The notes under the pieces were generated by a model. The model was not told where the DNA came from. It ran no database searches and saw only the letters and a program-made list of their open reading frames with translations. DNA of 64,000 nucleotides. Source: JACVRW01 sp963716215 (GTDB taxonomy: Bacteria; Actinomycetota; Thermoleophilia; Solirubrobacterales; Thermoleophilaceae). The translations under genes were made by a program, and so were the position numbers. Of this stretch, positions 46,504-55,305 are shown piece after piece. Numbering within the stretch: position 1 is the stretch's first letter; each line of letters begins with the position of its first letter. Where the stretch lies: NCBI GenBank assembly GCA_963716215.1, contig OY970298.1:2170001-2234000 (forward strand), written 5' to 3'.

Positions 46504-47178
46504 ATGTACGTCCTCATCGTCGGGGCCGGCAAGGTCGGCTGGAACCTGGCGCGCGAGCTGCTCGGCAAGCGCCACGAGGTGACCGTGATCGAGTCCGACG
46601 CGGTCCGCTTCGCGGTCGTGGAGCAGGAGCTCGAGCACAGCGCCCAGTACGGCGACGGCTCCGAGCTGTGGGTACTCGAGCGCGCCGGCATCGAGCGCGC
46701 CGACCTCGTCGTGGCCGTGACCGGCGACGACGAGGACAACATCCTGATCTCCCAGGTCGCGCGCGAGAAGTACGGCGTGACCCGGGTCGTGGCTCGCTGC
46801 AACAACCCGCGCAACCTCCAGCACTTCGAGCTGCTGGGCGTGAAGCCCGCGATCTCTGCGACCGACCTGATCCTGCGCCTGATCGAGCACGAGGTGCCCA
46901 AGTACGGGCTCGTCCATCTGCTCGACCTGCCCGAGGAGCGCCTGGAGATCATCGAGCTCGAGGTGGCCGAGGGCTCGGAGGCGGCCGGGCAGGCTGTCAA
47001 GGACCTGGGCCTGCCCGACGGCTCGCTGGTGATCTCGATCCTGCGCGACGGCGGCGGCTTCGTGCCCAGCGGCGACTCGGTGGTCCAGGCCGGCGACGAG
47101 GTGCTGCTGGTGCTCGACGTGGGCCTCGAGAGCCGCGTGACGGAGCGGTTCACAGACCGCTCGGGCGCCCCGGCCTAG
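46504..47178 (+). CDS. TrkA-N/TrkA-C (RCK) protein, K+ transport regulator 2
   Basis: 224 residues. RCK N-domain (1-135; YVLIVGAGKVGWNLARELLG, VIESDAVRF, VAVTGDDEDNILISQVAREK) and RCK C-domain (about 145-215; IIELEVAEGSEAAGQAVKDL, VPSGDSVVQAGDEVLLV). Probably pairs with the preceding N-only protein. No TrkH or KtrB channel subunit is found in the window, so the partner is likely the APC-USP permease or a distant gene. Confidence 0.92.
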   Translation: MYVLIVGAGKVGWNLARELLGKRHEVTVIESDAVRFAVVEQELEHSAQYGDGSELWVLERAGIERADLVVAVTGDDEDNILISQVAREKYGVTRVVARCNNPRNLQHFELLGVKPAISATDLILRLIEHEVPKYGLVHLLDLPEERLEIIELEVAEGSEAAGQAVKDLGLPDGSLVISILRDGGGFVPSGDSVVQAGDEVLLVLDVGLESRVTERFTDRSGAPA

Positions 47179-47181
47179 CCA

Positions 47182-48417
47182 GTGGCCCGGCGCAAGGTCG
47201 ACCACCTGCTGATCGGAGGGGGCCTGGCCGCCGCCAACTGTGCACGCTGGCTGCGCGAGGAGGGCGCCGACGGATCGGTGCTGCTGGTGGGTCGCGAGCC
47301 CGACCCGCCCTACAACCGCCCGCCGCTGTCGAAGGGCTACCTGCAGGGCAAGGAGTCGCGCGAGGACGCCCTGTTCCGGCCCGACGAGTGGTGGGGCGAG
47401 CAGGACATCGAGCTGATGACCCGCACGAGCGTGATGAAGCTCGACACCGCCGAGCGCGTGGCCACGCTGTCCACGAAGGAGGAGGTGGAGTTCGACAAGG
47501 CGCTGCTCGCCACCGGGGCGAACGTACGGCGCATCCGTGTCGACGGCTGCGAGCTGGACGGCATCCACTACCTGCGCGCGTTCGGGAACTCAGACGCCAT
47601 CCGCGCGGACGCCGAGGGCGCGGAGCGGGCGGTGCTGATCGGCGGCAGCTACATCGGCTGCGAGGTGGCCGCCTCACTGACGGCCGCGCACGGGGTGAAG
47701 TGCTCGATCGTCATGCAGGAGGACGTCACGCTGGAGCGCCAGTTCGGCCGCGAGGTCGGGGACTTCTTCCAGGGCGTCCTCACCGAGCACGGGGTGGACG
47801 TGCACGGCGGCGACGAGCTCGACCACTTCGAGGGCGCCGACGGGCGCGTGAGCAAGGTCGTGACGAAGAACGGCCTGGAGCTGGACTGCGACATGGTGGT
47901 GGTGGGCGTGGGCGTGATGCCGGACGTGACGCTGGCGCGCTCCGCCGGGCTCGAGCTGGGGGAGACCGGGGGCGTGAGGTGCAGCGCCGGGCTCGAGAGC
48001 TCGGTGCCGGGCATCTTCGCCGCCGGCGACATCTGCGAGTACCTCAGCACGATCCACGACGCGCGTCTGCGCCTGGAGCACTGGGACGTGGCCTTCAACC
48101 ACGGCAAGACAGCGGCGCTGAACATGCTCGGCAGGGGTGTCGAGCACGACGTGACCCCGTACTTCTTCTCCGACCTCGCCGACTGGGCCTCGTTGGAGTA
48201 CGTCGGGCCCGGCTCGGGCGAGCTCGTCGTCCGCGGCTCGCTCGACGAGGGCGAGTTCTCCGCGTTCTTCCTGCACGAGCAGCAGGGGCACGTGGTCGCG
48301 GCGCTGTCGGTCGGGCGCTCCGACGACCTGGAGCACGCCCGCCGCTTCATCGCCGAGCGGACGCAGCCGGACCGCGGCGCGCTGGCCGATACGGGCAGCG
48401 ACCTCGGCTCGCTCTAG
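47182..48417 (+). CDS. FAD-dependent pyridine nucleotide-disulfide-type reductase (ferredoxin reductase-like)
   Basis: 411 residues from GTG. FAD motif LIGGGLAAANCARWLREEG, PYNRPPLSKGYLQGK, ALLATGANVR, NAD(P) motif VLIGGSYIGCEVAASL and the second FAD motif GIFAAGDICEY. C-terminal reductase-like domain from about 320. Resembles the BphA4/AIF group that passes electrons from NAD(P)H to a ferredoxin; no ferredoxin gene is adjacent. Three bases after the TrkA gene, so co-transcribed, perhaps reflecting redox input to ion transport (guess). Ends six bases from the convergent tRNA-Gln. Confidence 0.88.
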   Translation: MARRKVDHLLIGGGLAAANCARWLREEGADGSVLLVGREPDPPYNRPPLSKGYLQGKESREDALFRPDEWWGEQDIELMTRTSVMKLDTAERVATLSTKEEVEFDKALLATGANVRRIRVDGCELDGIHYLRAFGNSDAIRADAEGAERAVLIGGSYIGCEVAASLTAAHGVKCSIVMQEDVTLERQFGREVGDFFQGVLTEHGVDVHGGDELDHFEGADGRVSKVVTKNGLELDCDMVVVGVGVMPDVTLARSAGLELGETGGVRCSAGLESSVPGIFAAGDICEYLSTIHDARLRLEHWDVAFNHGKTAALNMLGRGVEHDVTPYFFSDLADWASLEYVGPGSGELVVRGSLDEGEFSAFFLHEQQGHVVAALSVGRSDDLEHARRFIAERTQPDRGALADTGSDLGSL

Positions 48418-48423
48418 CGGCTA

Positions 48424-48494
48424 CTGGGGAGCAGGGACTCGAACCCCGATAACCAGCTCCAGAGGCTGGCGTCTTGCCATTAGACGACTCCCCA
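48424..48494 (-). tRNA. tRNA-Gln (anticodon CUG)
   Basis: 71 bases, no encoded CCA. Acceptor TGGGGAG pairs with CTCCCCA, discriminator G. D arm GTCT-AATGGCA-AGAC, anticodon stem CCAGC/GCTGG with loop CTCTGGA (anticodon CTG), T loop TTCGAGT. G73 and the U1-A72 pair are the tRNA-Gln identity features. A TATCCT -10 box lies on the minus strand at 48505-48510. Confidence 0.95.
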
Positions 48495-48522
48495 ATCGGT
48501 CGAGAGGATAGAGGCTCGCCTG

Positions 48523-50250
48523 CTAACCGCGGCGGACCCGCAGCCGCAGGCTGACCCGCTTGCCGCGCTCGTCGGTCATCGCCACGGTCACCGTCACCCT
48601 GCGCGCCAACTGCTTGCCCTTCGCGCGTCGCAGGCCCTTCCAGACGATCTTGATCCGCCGCGCGCCGCCGCTCAGCTTGGGGCGGATCGCCCTGCGCGCG
48701 CGCCCGGCCTTCACGCGCTTGCCGTCGACGACGACGCGCGGGGCCCCGCGACCGCGCCGCAGCGCCTTCGGCAGCGACACCTTCGCGCTCGTCAGGTCCG
48801 GTCCGCGCTTCGCCGCGGTCAGCACCGCGGCGAGCGTGAAGCGGCGGCCGTGCCTGGTGACCCTTGCGGTCGCGAGCGGGTCGCACCCCGGGGTGGCCAG
48901 CTCCTGCTTGAACTCGCGCACCTTGCCGTTGTGAGAGGTCAGCTTCACCTTCACCGCCGTCGGGGTAGCCGGCGCGCAGAGGTCGCTGGCCAGCTGCACC
49001 GGTCCGGTCGGGCCGCCCGCGAACGCGAGCGTGAAGCTGCGCAACGGCAGGTCGGGATTCGACGCGAAGATGTTGCGCAGGCCGTCGGCGGTGCTCTCGA
49101 TCTGGCCGTCGATGCGCAGATCCACGGGGGGCGGCAGGACCACGATCAGCCCCGGCAGCTGGGCGGCCGTGTTGAAGCCCAGGTAGACCGGGCCGGACAC
49201 CGGCCGCGGCTGCAGCGGCGAGTCGATCGTGGCGGTGCCCACCCGCGAGCTCTCAGGACACGCAGTGGCTGCCGCCTGGGCGCGGGAGCACGCGCGTGCC
49301 AGCACCGCGATGTTCGGCTGCAGGGACTTCGGCAGCGTCACCTCGGCGCTCTTGAGCGCGGCCTGCTCGGGATCGAAGCGCAGCGTCGTCGACAGCGGCG
49401 GCAGGCTGTCCTTGGCGGTGGTGCTCGGTGAGCCGAGCGACCCGGCGGCCGTGGGGGTGAAGGCGAGCGATCCGCAGCCGGTGGGCGTGAACACCGACGA
49501 TTTCGACGCGAACGTCCCGGGCAGCTCGTACGAGTTGACGCGCGCGACCGAGGTCGCGGGAGCGCACGAGGTGGGCGTCCGCATGAACGTCCCGCGGCTC
49601 GCCCGCCCCTGCAGGGTCAGGCGCACGCTCGTGATCTGGATGTTGAGCCCGGACTGCTCGCGCGGCTGGTCGGCGAACAGGGACTCCAGCCCGATGCCGT
49701 CGGGCCCGGGTCGCAGGTGCACGGGCGACTCGAGGTAGACCGGCGGCAGCGCCTGGGGGAGCGGCGGCGGCAACGCGAACGGCTGCAGCTTCAGCCCGAG
49801 CCGCGCCGGCTCGGAACCGGCCGGGCGAAGGTTGTAGACCGTGCCGTCGATCTGCTGGTCGGGCATCGAGGCGAGCGGCGGCAGCAGGTGGATCGTGGCG
49901 GTCACGCGCACCGTCCCGACCTTCGAGTTCGCCGGGCACCCAGCGGATGAGCGCAGCTGGGCGCGCGAGCACAGCGCGGCGCTCTGGGGGTTGCCCAGCA
50001 GCCCCGGCGCCAGGCGCACCACGGTGTCCTTGGCGTCGTCGGAGGTCGACGAGAGGGACAGCCGCTGAAAGATCGTCACGTCGGGATGCGAGCCGCCCTG
50101 CGTGTTGGTGGGCGTGACCGAGAACTGGGAGATCGTCACCGCGCCGAGTGCCTGCGCCGGCACGAGCAGCGCCAGGACGACGGCGGCCAGCGCCAGCTCA
50201 GGCCACCGACTGCCCCGCCCAGTCCCGGTACAGGCGCGCGTACGCCCCAT
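48523..50250 (-). CDS. Large secreted protein with internally duplicated module, unknown function
   Basis: 575 residues from ATG 50250, overlapping the ABC gene by 53 bases. Signal peptide about 1-37 (LALAAVVLALLVPAQALGA). Two copies of a Cys-containing module: LCSRAQLRSSAGCPANSKVG with DGTVYNLRP, and ACSRAQAAATACPESSRVG with SGPVYLGFN, each followed by a Pro/Leu-rich stretch. Both have the form CSRAQ-x-CP-x-S-x-VG. The C-terminal 120 residues are very basic (RRAIRPKLSGGARRIKIVW). Resembles Thermoleophilia secreted proteins of unknown role. Probably co-transcribed with the exporter; it could be its cargo or a wall protein. Confidence 0.8.
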   Translation of the reverse strand: MGRTRACTGTGRGSRWPELALAAVVLALLVPAQALGAVTISQFSVTPTNTQGGSHPDVTIFQRLSLSSTSDDAKDTVVRLAPGLLGNPQSAALCSRAQLRSSAGCPANSKVGTVRVTATIHLLPPLASMPDQQIDGTVYNLRPAGSEPARLGLKLQPFALPPPLPQALPPVYLESPVHLRPGPDGIGLESLFADQPREQSGLNIQITSVRLTLQGRASRGTFMRTPTSCAPATSVARVNSYELPGTFASKSSVFTPTGCGSLAFTPTAAGSLGSPSTTAKDSLPPLSTTLRFDPEQAALKSAEVTLPKSLQPNIAVLARACSRAQAAATACPESSRVGTATIDSPLQPRPVSGPVYLGFNTAAQLPGLIVVLPPPVDLRIDGQIESTADGLRNIFASNPDLPLRSFTLAFAGGPTGPVQLASDLCAPATPTAVKVKLTSHNGKVREFKQELATPGCDPLATARVTRHGRRFTLAAVLTAAKRGPDLTSAKVSLPKALRRGRGAPRVVVDGKRVKAGRARRAIRPKLSGGARRIKIVWKGLRRAKGKQLARRVTVTVAMTDERGKRVSLRLRVRRG

Positions 50251-51940
50251 CTGCCTCGAGCAGCTCATCATGGGTTCCCTGCTCGACCACTCTTGCCCGA
50301 TCCAGCACGACGATACGCCCGGCTCCACGAATGGTCGATAGCCGGTGGGCGATCACCAGCGCGGTGCGGCCCGCCAGCAGCCGCCGCAGGCCCCGCTCGA
50401 TCTGCGCCTCCGTACGAACGTCCACATTCGACGTCGCTTCGTCCAAGATCAGGATGCGCGGATCTGCCGCCGCCGCGCGCGCGAACGCGACAAGTTGGCG
50501 CTGGCCCGCCGACAGCTGCCCGCCGCGCTCGCCCACCTCTGAGTCATAGCCGTCCGGCAGGCGCTCGATGAACTCGTGAGCCCCGACCGCGATGGCGGCC
50601 GCGCGGACGTCGGCGTCGGTGGCGTCCGTGCGTCCGAAGGCGATGTTGTCGCGGATCGTGCCGGAGAACAGGAAGCCCTCCTGGGGCACGATGCCGAGCT
50701 GCGAGCGCAGCGAGTGCTCCGTCACGTCGCGCAGGTCGTGGCCGTCCACGAGCACGCGCCCGTGGTCGGGGTCGTAGAAGCGTGCGACCAGCTTCGCGAG
50801 CGTCGACTTGCCGGCCCCGGTCGCGCCGACCAGCGCGACCGTCTGCCCCGGCGGGATCTGCAGGTCGACCTCGCAGAGCGCTGGCGCCTCGCCGTCGTAG
50901 GAGAAGCTGACCTCGTCGAACTCGATCCCGCCGCGCAGCCGGGGCAGGTCCACCGCATCGGGCTTGTCGCGCAGGTCGGGCTCCTCGTCGAGCAGCTCGA
51001 AGATCTTGTCCAGCGCGGCCATGCCGGCCTGGTAGGTGGTGTAGAGCTGGGAGAGCGACTGGATCGGGTCGAAGAAGCTCTGGAGGTAGAACACGAACGA
51101 GACGAGCACGCCGATCGTGACCGCGCTGTCGCCGTCGAGCACCTGGTTGCCGCCGTAGATCAGGATCGCCGCAGTGGCGACGGCCGACAGCAGCTCGACC
51201 GACGGGAAGTACGCGGCGTTCAGGTAGACGGTCTTCATGTTCACGCGCCGGTGCTCGTCGTTGAGCTCGGCGAAGCGCGTGCGGTGCCGCTGCTCCTGGC
51301 CGAAGGCGCGCACCACCCGCACTCCGGACAGCGTTTCCTGCAGGTAGGCCGTGACGGCCGCGATCTTCTCGCGCGTGAGCCGGTAGGCCCCGCTGGAGGC
51401 CAGCCGGAAGATGATGCTCCCCACGAGCAGGACCGGGAAGGTCAGGAAGGTGACGAGCGCAAGGCTCGGGTCGAGCAGGACCAAGATCACGGCCGTGCCG
51501 ATCAGCGTGAGCGTGGACGAGAACAGCGTCTGGATCCCCTCGGTCACGAGTTGATCGAGCGCTTGCACGTCGTTGGTGATGCGCGAGATCAGGACACCGG
51601 TCTTGTTGCGGGAGTAGAACCCGATCGAGAGCCGTTGGAGGTGCTGGAACAGCTCGATGCGCAGGTCCTGGAGCGCGCGCTGGCCCACCCAGTTGATCAG
51701 GTAGGTCTGCACGTAGGTCGCGCCCCAGTTGATCAGCGCTGCGGCGATGAACGCGATCAGCACCATCGTCAGGACGCCGGTGTCGCGCTCGTGGATGCCC
51801 TTGTCGATCGCCACACCGGCGAGCCACGGCGGGGCGAGCGCGGCGCCCGTGGCCACCCAGAGCGCGCCGAGCATCAGCAGCACGCGCCCGCGGTAGGGGC
51901 CAAGCAGACTGACCAGGTGGCGTAGGCGGCGACCTCTCAC
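50198..51940 (-). CDS. ABC exporter half-transporter 2 (membrane domain plus ATPase)
   Basis: 580 residues from GTG overlapping the stop of the upstream half-transporter (GTGA). Six-helix exporter domain (1-320), then ATPase: Walker A VGATGAGKSTLAKLVA, Q-loop GIVPQEGFLFSGT, signature LSAGQRQLVAFARA, Walker B RILILDEATSNVD, H-loop IAHRLSTI. Signature Ser-Gly-Gly is changed to SAG, which may make one site weaker. Type IV (MsbA/LmrA-like) exporter, likely a heterodimer with the gene upstream. Substrate unknown (lipid, drug or peptide). Confidence 0.93.
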   Translation of the reverse strand: MRGRRLRHLVSLLGPYRGRVLLMLGALWVATGAALAPPWLAGVAIDKGIHERDTGVLTMVLIAFIAAALINWGATYVQTYLINWVGQRALQDLRIELFQHLQRLSIGFYSRNKTGVLISRITNDVQALDQLVTEGIQTLFSSTLTLIGTAVILVLLDPSLALVTFLTFPVLLVGSIIFRLASSGAYRLTREKIAAVTAYLQETLSGVRVVRAFGQEQRHRTRFAELNDEHRRVNMKTVYLNAAYFPSVELLSAVATAAILIYGGNQVLDGDSAVTIGVLVSFVFYLQSFFDPIQSLSQLYTTYQAGMAALDKIFELLDEEPDLRDKPDAVDLPRLRGGIEFDEVSFSYDGEAPALCEVDLQIPPGQTVALVGATGAGKSTLAKLVARFYDPDHGRVLVDGHDLRDVTEHSLRSQLGIVPQEGFLFSGTIRDNIAFGRTDATDADVRAAAIAVGAHEFIERLPDGYDSEVGERGGQLSAGQRQLVAFARAAAADPRILILDEATSNVDVRTEAQIERGLRRLLAGRTALVIAHRLSTIRGAGRIVVLDRARVVEQGTHDELLEADGAYARLYRDWAGQSVA

Positions 51941-53700
51941 AGACCCGCCACCTCACGCTCGGGATCCTCACGGGTGAGGAACACCTGGTCGGGCAGGCCC
52001 TTCTCCGCGATCTCGCGATACAGCGGGGAGCGCTCCAGCAGTTCGTCGTGCGTGCCCGTCGCGGCCACGCGGCCGTCCTCGAGCACAACGACCTGGTCGG
52101 CCAGCGAGATCGTTGACAGACGGTGGGCGATTACGAACGTGGTGCGCCCCTCCATCACTTCGGCGAGCGCGGTCTTGATCTGGCTCTCGGTGGTGGCGTC
52201 GACGCTCGAGGTGGCGTCGTCGAGGATCAGGATGCGGGGCTCGGCCAGCAGCGCGCGGGCGATCGCCACCCGCTGGCGCTGCCCGCCGGAGAGCGTCAGG
52301 CCACGCTCGCCGATCAGCGTGTCCAGCCCGTCCGGGAGGTCGTCGAGCAGCCCTTCCAGGCCCGCGCGCTCCGCGGCGGCCACCACTTCGTCGTCGCTCG
52401 CCTCGGGGCGCGCGTAGGCGATGTTGTCGCGCAGCGACGCCGAGAACAGGAACGCGTCGTCGGACACGACGGCGACCTCGCGGCGCAGGGAGGCCGGATC
52501 GACGCCGCGCACGTCGGCGCCGTCGACCAGCAGCGCGCCGCCGACGACGTCGTACAGGCGCGGGATCAGCATCACGAGCGTGCTCTTGCCCGACCCGGTC
52601 GGTCCCACGATCGCGACCGTCCGTCCGGGCTCCACCTCGAGGTCGACCCCGCGCAGCACCGGCTCGCCGCCGTCGTAGGCGAAGGTGACGTCGCGCAGCT
52701 CAACCCGCCCGCCTCCGGCTGGGAGCGGCGGAGCGCCCGGCACGGTCGTGAGGCGCGGGGCGCGGTCGAGCAGCTCGAAGACGCGCTCGCCGCTGGCGAC
52801 CGCGCGCTGCGCCATGCCCAACGCGAGCCCGAGCATGCGCACCGGGCCGGTCAGCATCAGGACGTAGCCGTAGAACGCGACGAAGTCGCCCTCGGAGAGC
52901 TGGCCGTCGATCACCTGCTTGCCGCCGACGAACAGCAGCGCGGCCAGGCCGAGCTGGGGGAGGAACCCGATCAAGGGCGAGTAGAAGGCGCGCAGCCGCG
53001 TGGACACCATCGACTGCTCGAAGACGCGCTTGGTGGCTCGATCGAAGCGCCGCAGCTGGCGCTCCTCCTGGGCGAACGCCTTGACCACCCGCACGCCGCC
53101 GATGTTCTCCTCGGCCTCGGCGGTCAGCTCGGCGATGCGCTGCTGCACCTCACGGCTCGCGGGCCGGTTGCGCCGGCCGTAGCGGAACGAGGTCCAGACC
53201 ACGAACGGCATCGGTGCGAGCGCAATCGCCGCGAGCCAGGGGTCGAGCACGAGCATCACCCCGGCCGCGATCAGGATCGTGAGCGCCGACTGGAGGATGA
53301 AGATCAGGCCGTAGCCGAGGAAGAAGCGCACCGCCTGGAGGTCGACCGTCGCGCGAGACATCAGCTGCCCCGTCTGCTGCGAGTCGAAGAAGCTCAGCTC
53401 CAGCGAGTGCAGGTGCTGGTACATGCGGTTGCGCAGGTCGTACTCGACGCCGAGCGAGACCCGGCCGGCCACGATCCGGCGCGCGACGCTGAAGCCGAGG
53501 CGCAGGACGCCCGCGGCCACCACGGCGAGCGCGAGCGGCCACAGGTCGTCCCCGTCGCCGCTGATCTCGTCGACGGTCTGCCCGACGAGGAACGGAATCA
53601 GTACCGCCGTGCCGATCGCGACGGCCGCCAGCGCGAAGGAGACGAGCACCGCGCCCCTGTACGGGCGCAGGAAGCCGAGCAGTCTCCAGAACGTTTGCAT
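51937..53700 (-). CDS. ABC exporter half-transporter 1 (membrane domain plus ATPase)
   Basis: 587 residues from ATG. Membrane domain 1-320; ATPase with Walker A VGPTGSGKSTLVMLIPRLYD, Q-loop VVSDDAFLFSAS (Asp where Gln is usual), canonical signature LSGGQRQRVAIARA, Walker B RILILDDATSSVDATTE with the catalytic Glu replaced by Asp, and IAHRLSTI. Degenerate catalytic residues on this half are the mark of asymmetric heterodimeric exporters. AAAGGCGG just before the ATG is the ribosome binding site. It follows the SRPBCC gene by 11 bases. Confidence 0.93.
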   Translation of the reverse strand: MQTFWRLLGFLRPYRGAVLVSFALAAVAIGTAVLIPFLVGQTVDEISGDGDDLWPLALAVVAAGVLRLGFSVARRIVAGRVSLGVEYDLRNRMYQHLHSLELSFFDSQQTGQLMSRATVDLQAVRFFLGYGLIFILQSALTILIAAGVMLVLDPWLAAIALAPMPFVVWTSFRYGRRNRPASREVQQRIAELTAEAEENIGGVRVVKAFAQEERQLRRFDRATKRVFEQSMVSTRLRAFYSPLIGFLPQLGLAALLFVGGKQVIDGQLSEGDFVAFYGYVLMLTGPVRMLGLALGMAQRAVASGERVFELLDRAPRLTTVPGAPPLPAGGGRVELRDVTFAYDGGEPVLRGVDLEVEPGRTVAIVGPTGSGKSTLVMLIPRLYDVVGGALLVDGADVRGVDPASLRREVAVVSDDAFLFSASLRDNIAYARPEASDDEVVAAAERAGLEGLLDDLPDGLDTLIGERGLTLSGGQRQRVAIARALLAEPRILILDDATSSVDATTESQIKTALAEVMEGRTTFVIAHRLSTISLADQVVVLEDGRVAATGTHDELLERSPLYREIAEKGLPDQVFLTREDPEREVAGL

Positions 53701-53711
53701 CCGCCTTTACT

Positions 53712-54233
53712 TTACTTTGTGAAGGGGGCCCCGGCATCGGGCTTTCGGCCTAGGACCGCTGCACGGAAGTCGAAGATCCGCTCCAGGTCGCGACGCACGA
53801 CAGCGGCGTGCGCGAGCCGGCCCAGCGCGCCCAGCGGCAGGCTGTAGCGGACCGTGTCGCGCATCAGCGTTCCGCGCTCGTGCGGCTCGAAGGTGTGGGT
53901 GTGATGCCAGAGCCGGTACGGCCCGCGGACCTGCGCGTCCACGAAGCGCCGTCCGGGCTCCCACTCCTCGATGCGGGTCAGCCAGCGGATCGGCATGCGA
54001 TGCAGGCGCAGGCGGTACTCGATCAGCGCGCCCTCGCCGAGCTGGAGCGGCTGCGGGGTTACGATGCGAAAGCGCAGCCACGGCGGCGTGATCGCCTCCA
54101 GGTTTGCGGCGTCGGCGAAGAAGCGGAACACCTCGTCGGGCGAGCCCGGAAGCACCTGGGCGCGGCTGAGCGTCTCGGCGGCCGGGGTGTAATCCGACGT
54201 GCTCAGGCACCGAAGTTGTACAGACCCATGCAT
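53712..54233 (-). CDS. SRPBCC/polyketide-cyclase-like ligand-binding protein
   Basis: 173 residues from ATG 54233. START/SRPBCC signature: RAQVLPGSPDEVFRFFADA, NLEAITPPWLRFRI, the strand GALIEYRLRLHRMPIRWLTR, FVDAQVRGPYRLWHHTHTFE and TVRYSLPLGALGRLAHA. Such proteins bind hydrophobic small molecules in a helix-grip pocket. First gene of the operon with the ABC exporter. A 10-base palindrome TGCATATGCA (54229-54238) covers its start codon in the divergent gap. Confidence 0.85.
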   Translation of the reverse strand: MHGSVQLRCLSTSDYTPAAETLSRAQVLPGSPDEVFRFFADAANLEAITPPWLRFRIVTPQPLQLGEGALIEYRLRLHRMPIRWLTRIEEWEPGRRFVDAQVRGPYRLWHHTHTFEPHERGTLMRDTVRYSLPLGALGRLAHAAVVRRDLERIFDFRAAVLGRKPDAGAPFTK

Positions 54234-54247
54234 ATGCAGGAGCCAGG

Positions 54248-54478
54248 ATGGGGAGAGAGAACCTGAGCGCGATGGCCAAGGCTTCGATATCGGTTCACTG
54301 CCTGAGCCAGGGCGAGCAGCGAGCGCTCGCCTCCTTCATCGCCGGCCGCCTCCCGGCGGGCCAGCTGCACGGCGAGCTGTGCCGGGCACGCGAAGCGGCG
54401 ATCGCCCGTGCGACCGCCCAGCCCGCGGCCGTGCACGCGGCTCCTGTGCAGTCCGCGCCCGCCTTTACCGCCGCCTGA
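54248..54478 (+). CDS. Small hypothetical protein
   Basis: 76 residues from ATG 54248, with AGGAG five bases upstream (54238-54242); ATG 54272 is an alternative. The first 50 residues are mixed polar/helical (SVHCLSQGEQRALASFIAGR, GELCRAREAAIARAT), the rest Ala/Pro-rich. No membrane helix and no known family. Codon usage is like its neighbours, so a real gene is likely but not certain. Confidence 0.55.
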   Translation: MGRENLSAMAKASISVHCLSQGEQRALASFIAGRLPAGQLHGELCRAREAAIARATAQPAAVHAAPVQSAPAFTAA

Positions 54479-54519
54479 GTCTCAGGTTCACGGGCGTCCC
54501 GCCCGGGCACGCGGTGGGC

Positions 54520-55074
54520 ATGAACGTAGGACGACTAATCGCACGCCTGACGATCGGCGGCCTGTTCGTCGGTCACGGAACCCAGAAGCTCTTCGGCTGG
54601 TTCGACGGGCCCGGGCCCGAGGGGACCGAGCAGATGATGGACAAGCTCGACATGCAGCCGGCCCGCAAGCAGGCGCTCGCGGCCGGGATCTCGGAGACGG
54701 CCGGCGGCGCCCTGCTGGCGCTGGGAGCGCTGACGCCGGTCGCCGGGACGCTGCTGTGCGGCACGATGTTCACCGCCATCCGCAAGGTGCACGGCCCCAA
54801 GGGCCCCTGGATCAGCAAGGGCGGCTGGGAGTACAACGCGGTCATGATCGCGGCCCTCGCCGCGCTGATCGACGGCGGTCCCGGCAGGCCCTCGGTCGAT
54901 CGCGCACTCGGGATCAAGCGCTACGGCTCGCGCTGGGCGCTCGCGGCGATCGCGGCCGGGGCTGCGGGCTCGGCGCTGGCGATCGAGGCCGGCAGCCACC
55001 ACGACGCCGAAGGCGAGTCATCCGAGGCGCCCGCGCAGGCGACCCAGCCGCAGCCGCTCGGCGCGTCCGCCTAG
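54520..55074 (+). CDS. DoxX-family membrane protein
   Basis: 184 residues from ATG 54520. Starts NVGRLIARLTIGGLFVGHGTQKLFGWF and continues GISETAGGALLALGALTPVA, the DoxX/TQO-small-subunit pattern, with four helices. The tail is Ala/Glu-rich. Some DoxX proteins act with thiol or quinone chemistry; the role here is unknown. Its stop and that of the convergent small gene share CTAG. Confidence 0.88.
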   Translation: MNVGRLIARLTIGGLFVGHGTQKLFGWFDGPGPEGTEQMMDKLDMQPARKQALAAGISETAGGALLALGALTPVAGTLLCGTMFTAIRKVHGPKGPWISKGGWEYNAVMIAALAALIDGGPGRPSVDRALGIKRYGSRWALAAIAAGAAGSALAIEAGSHHDAEGESSEAPAQATQPQPLGASA

Positions 55075-55280
55075 GGCGACAGCTGCACGCGGGTGCCGTA
55101 GTACGGCTCGCCCTCGGCGACGAACTTCGCCGTCGCGGGGTGGAGCCGGTAGCGGCGCCCCGCCACCACGATCACTCGGCCGTCCTCGAGCACGGCCTCG
55201 ATCTCCGCCGGCTCCGAGGACCCGAAGTGCTGGATGCGGACTCGCATCCCCACCGTGGGCATGGGGCGGGAGGGCTTCAC
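55071..55280 (-). CDS. Small beta-rich hypothetical protein
   Basis: 69 residues from ATG 55280 (ATG 55262 also possible). Short beta-strand pattern TVGMRVRIQHFGSSEPAEIE, EDGRVIVVAGRRYRLHPATA resembling small nucleic-acid or ligand-binding barrels. No family recognised. Convergent stop shared with DoxX; the 5' end lies close to the DUF4396 promoter. Confidence 0.6.
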   Translation of the reverse strand: MKPSRPMPTVGMRVRIQHFGSSEPAEIEAVLEDGRVIVVAGRRYRLHPATAKFVAEGEPYYGTRVQLSP

Positions 55281-55292
55281 TGCGGGGAAAGG

Positions 55293-55298
55293 TACGGT
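55293..55298 (+). promoter_or_regulatory. -10 box TACGGT of the DUF4396 gene (leaderless)
   Basis: TACGGT ends seven bases before ATG 55306 and covers part of the alternative GTG at 55297, which supports the ATG as start. Same hexamer as at polA. Confidence 0.5.
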
Positions 55299-55305
55299 GC
55301 CGACG

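Noticed and set aside
53701..53720. AT-rich patch with repeated AAGTA units before the ABC exporter gene, looking like an operator
   Set aside because: It is the last codons and stop of the SRPBCC gene plus the ribosome binding site of the next gene in the same operon.
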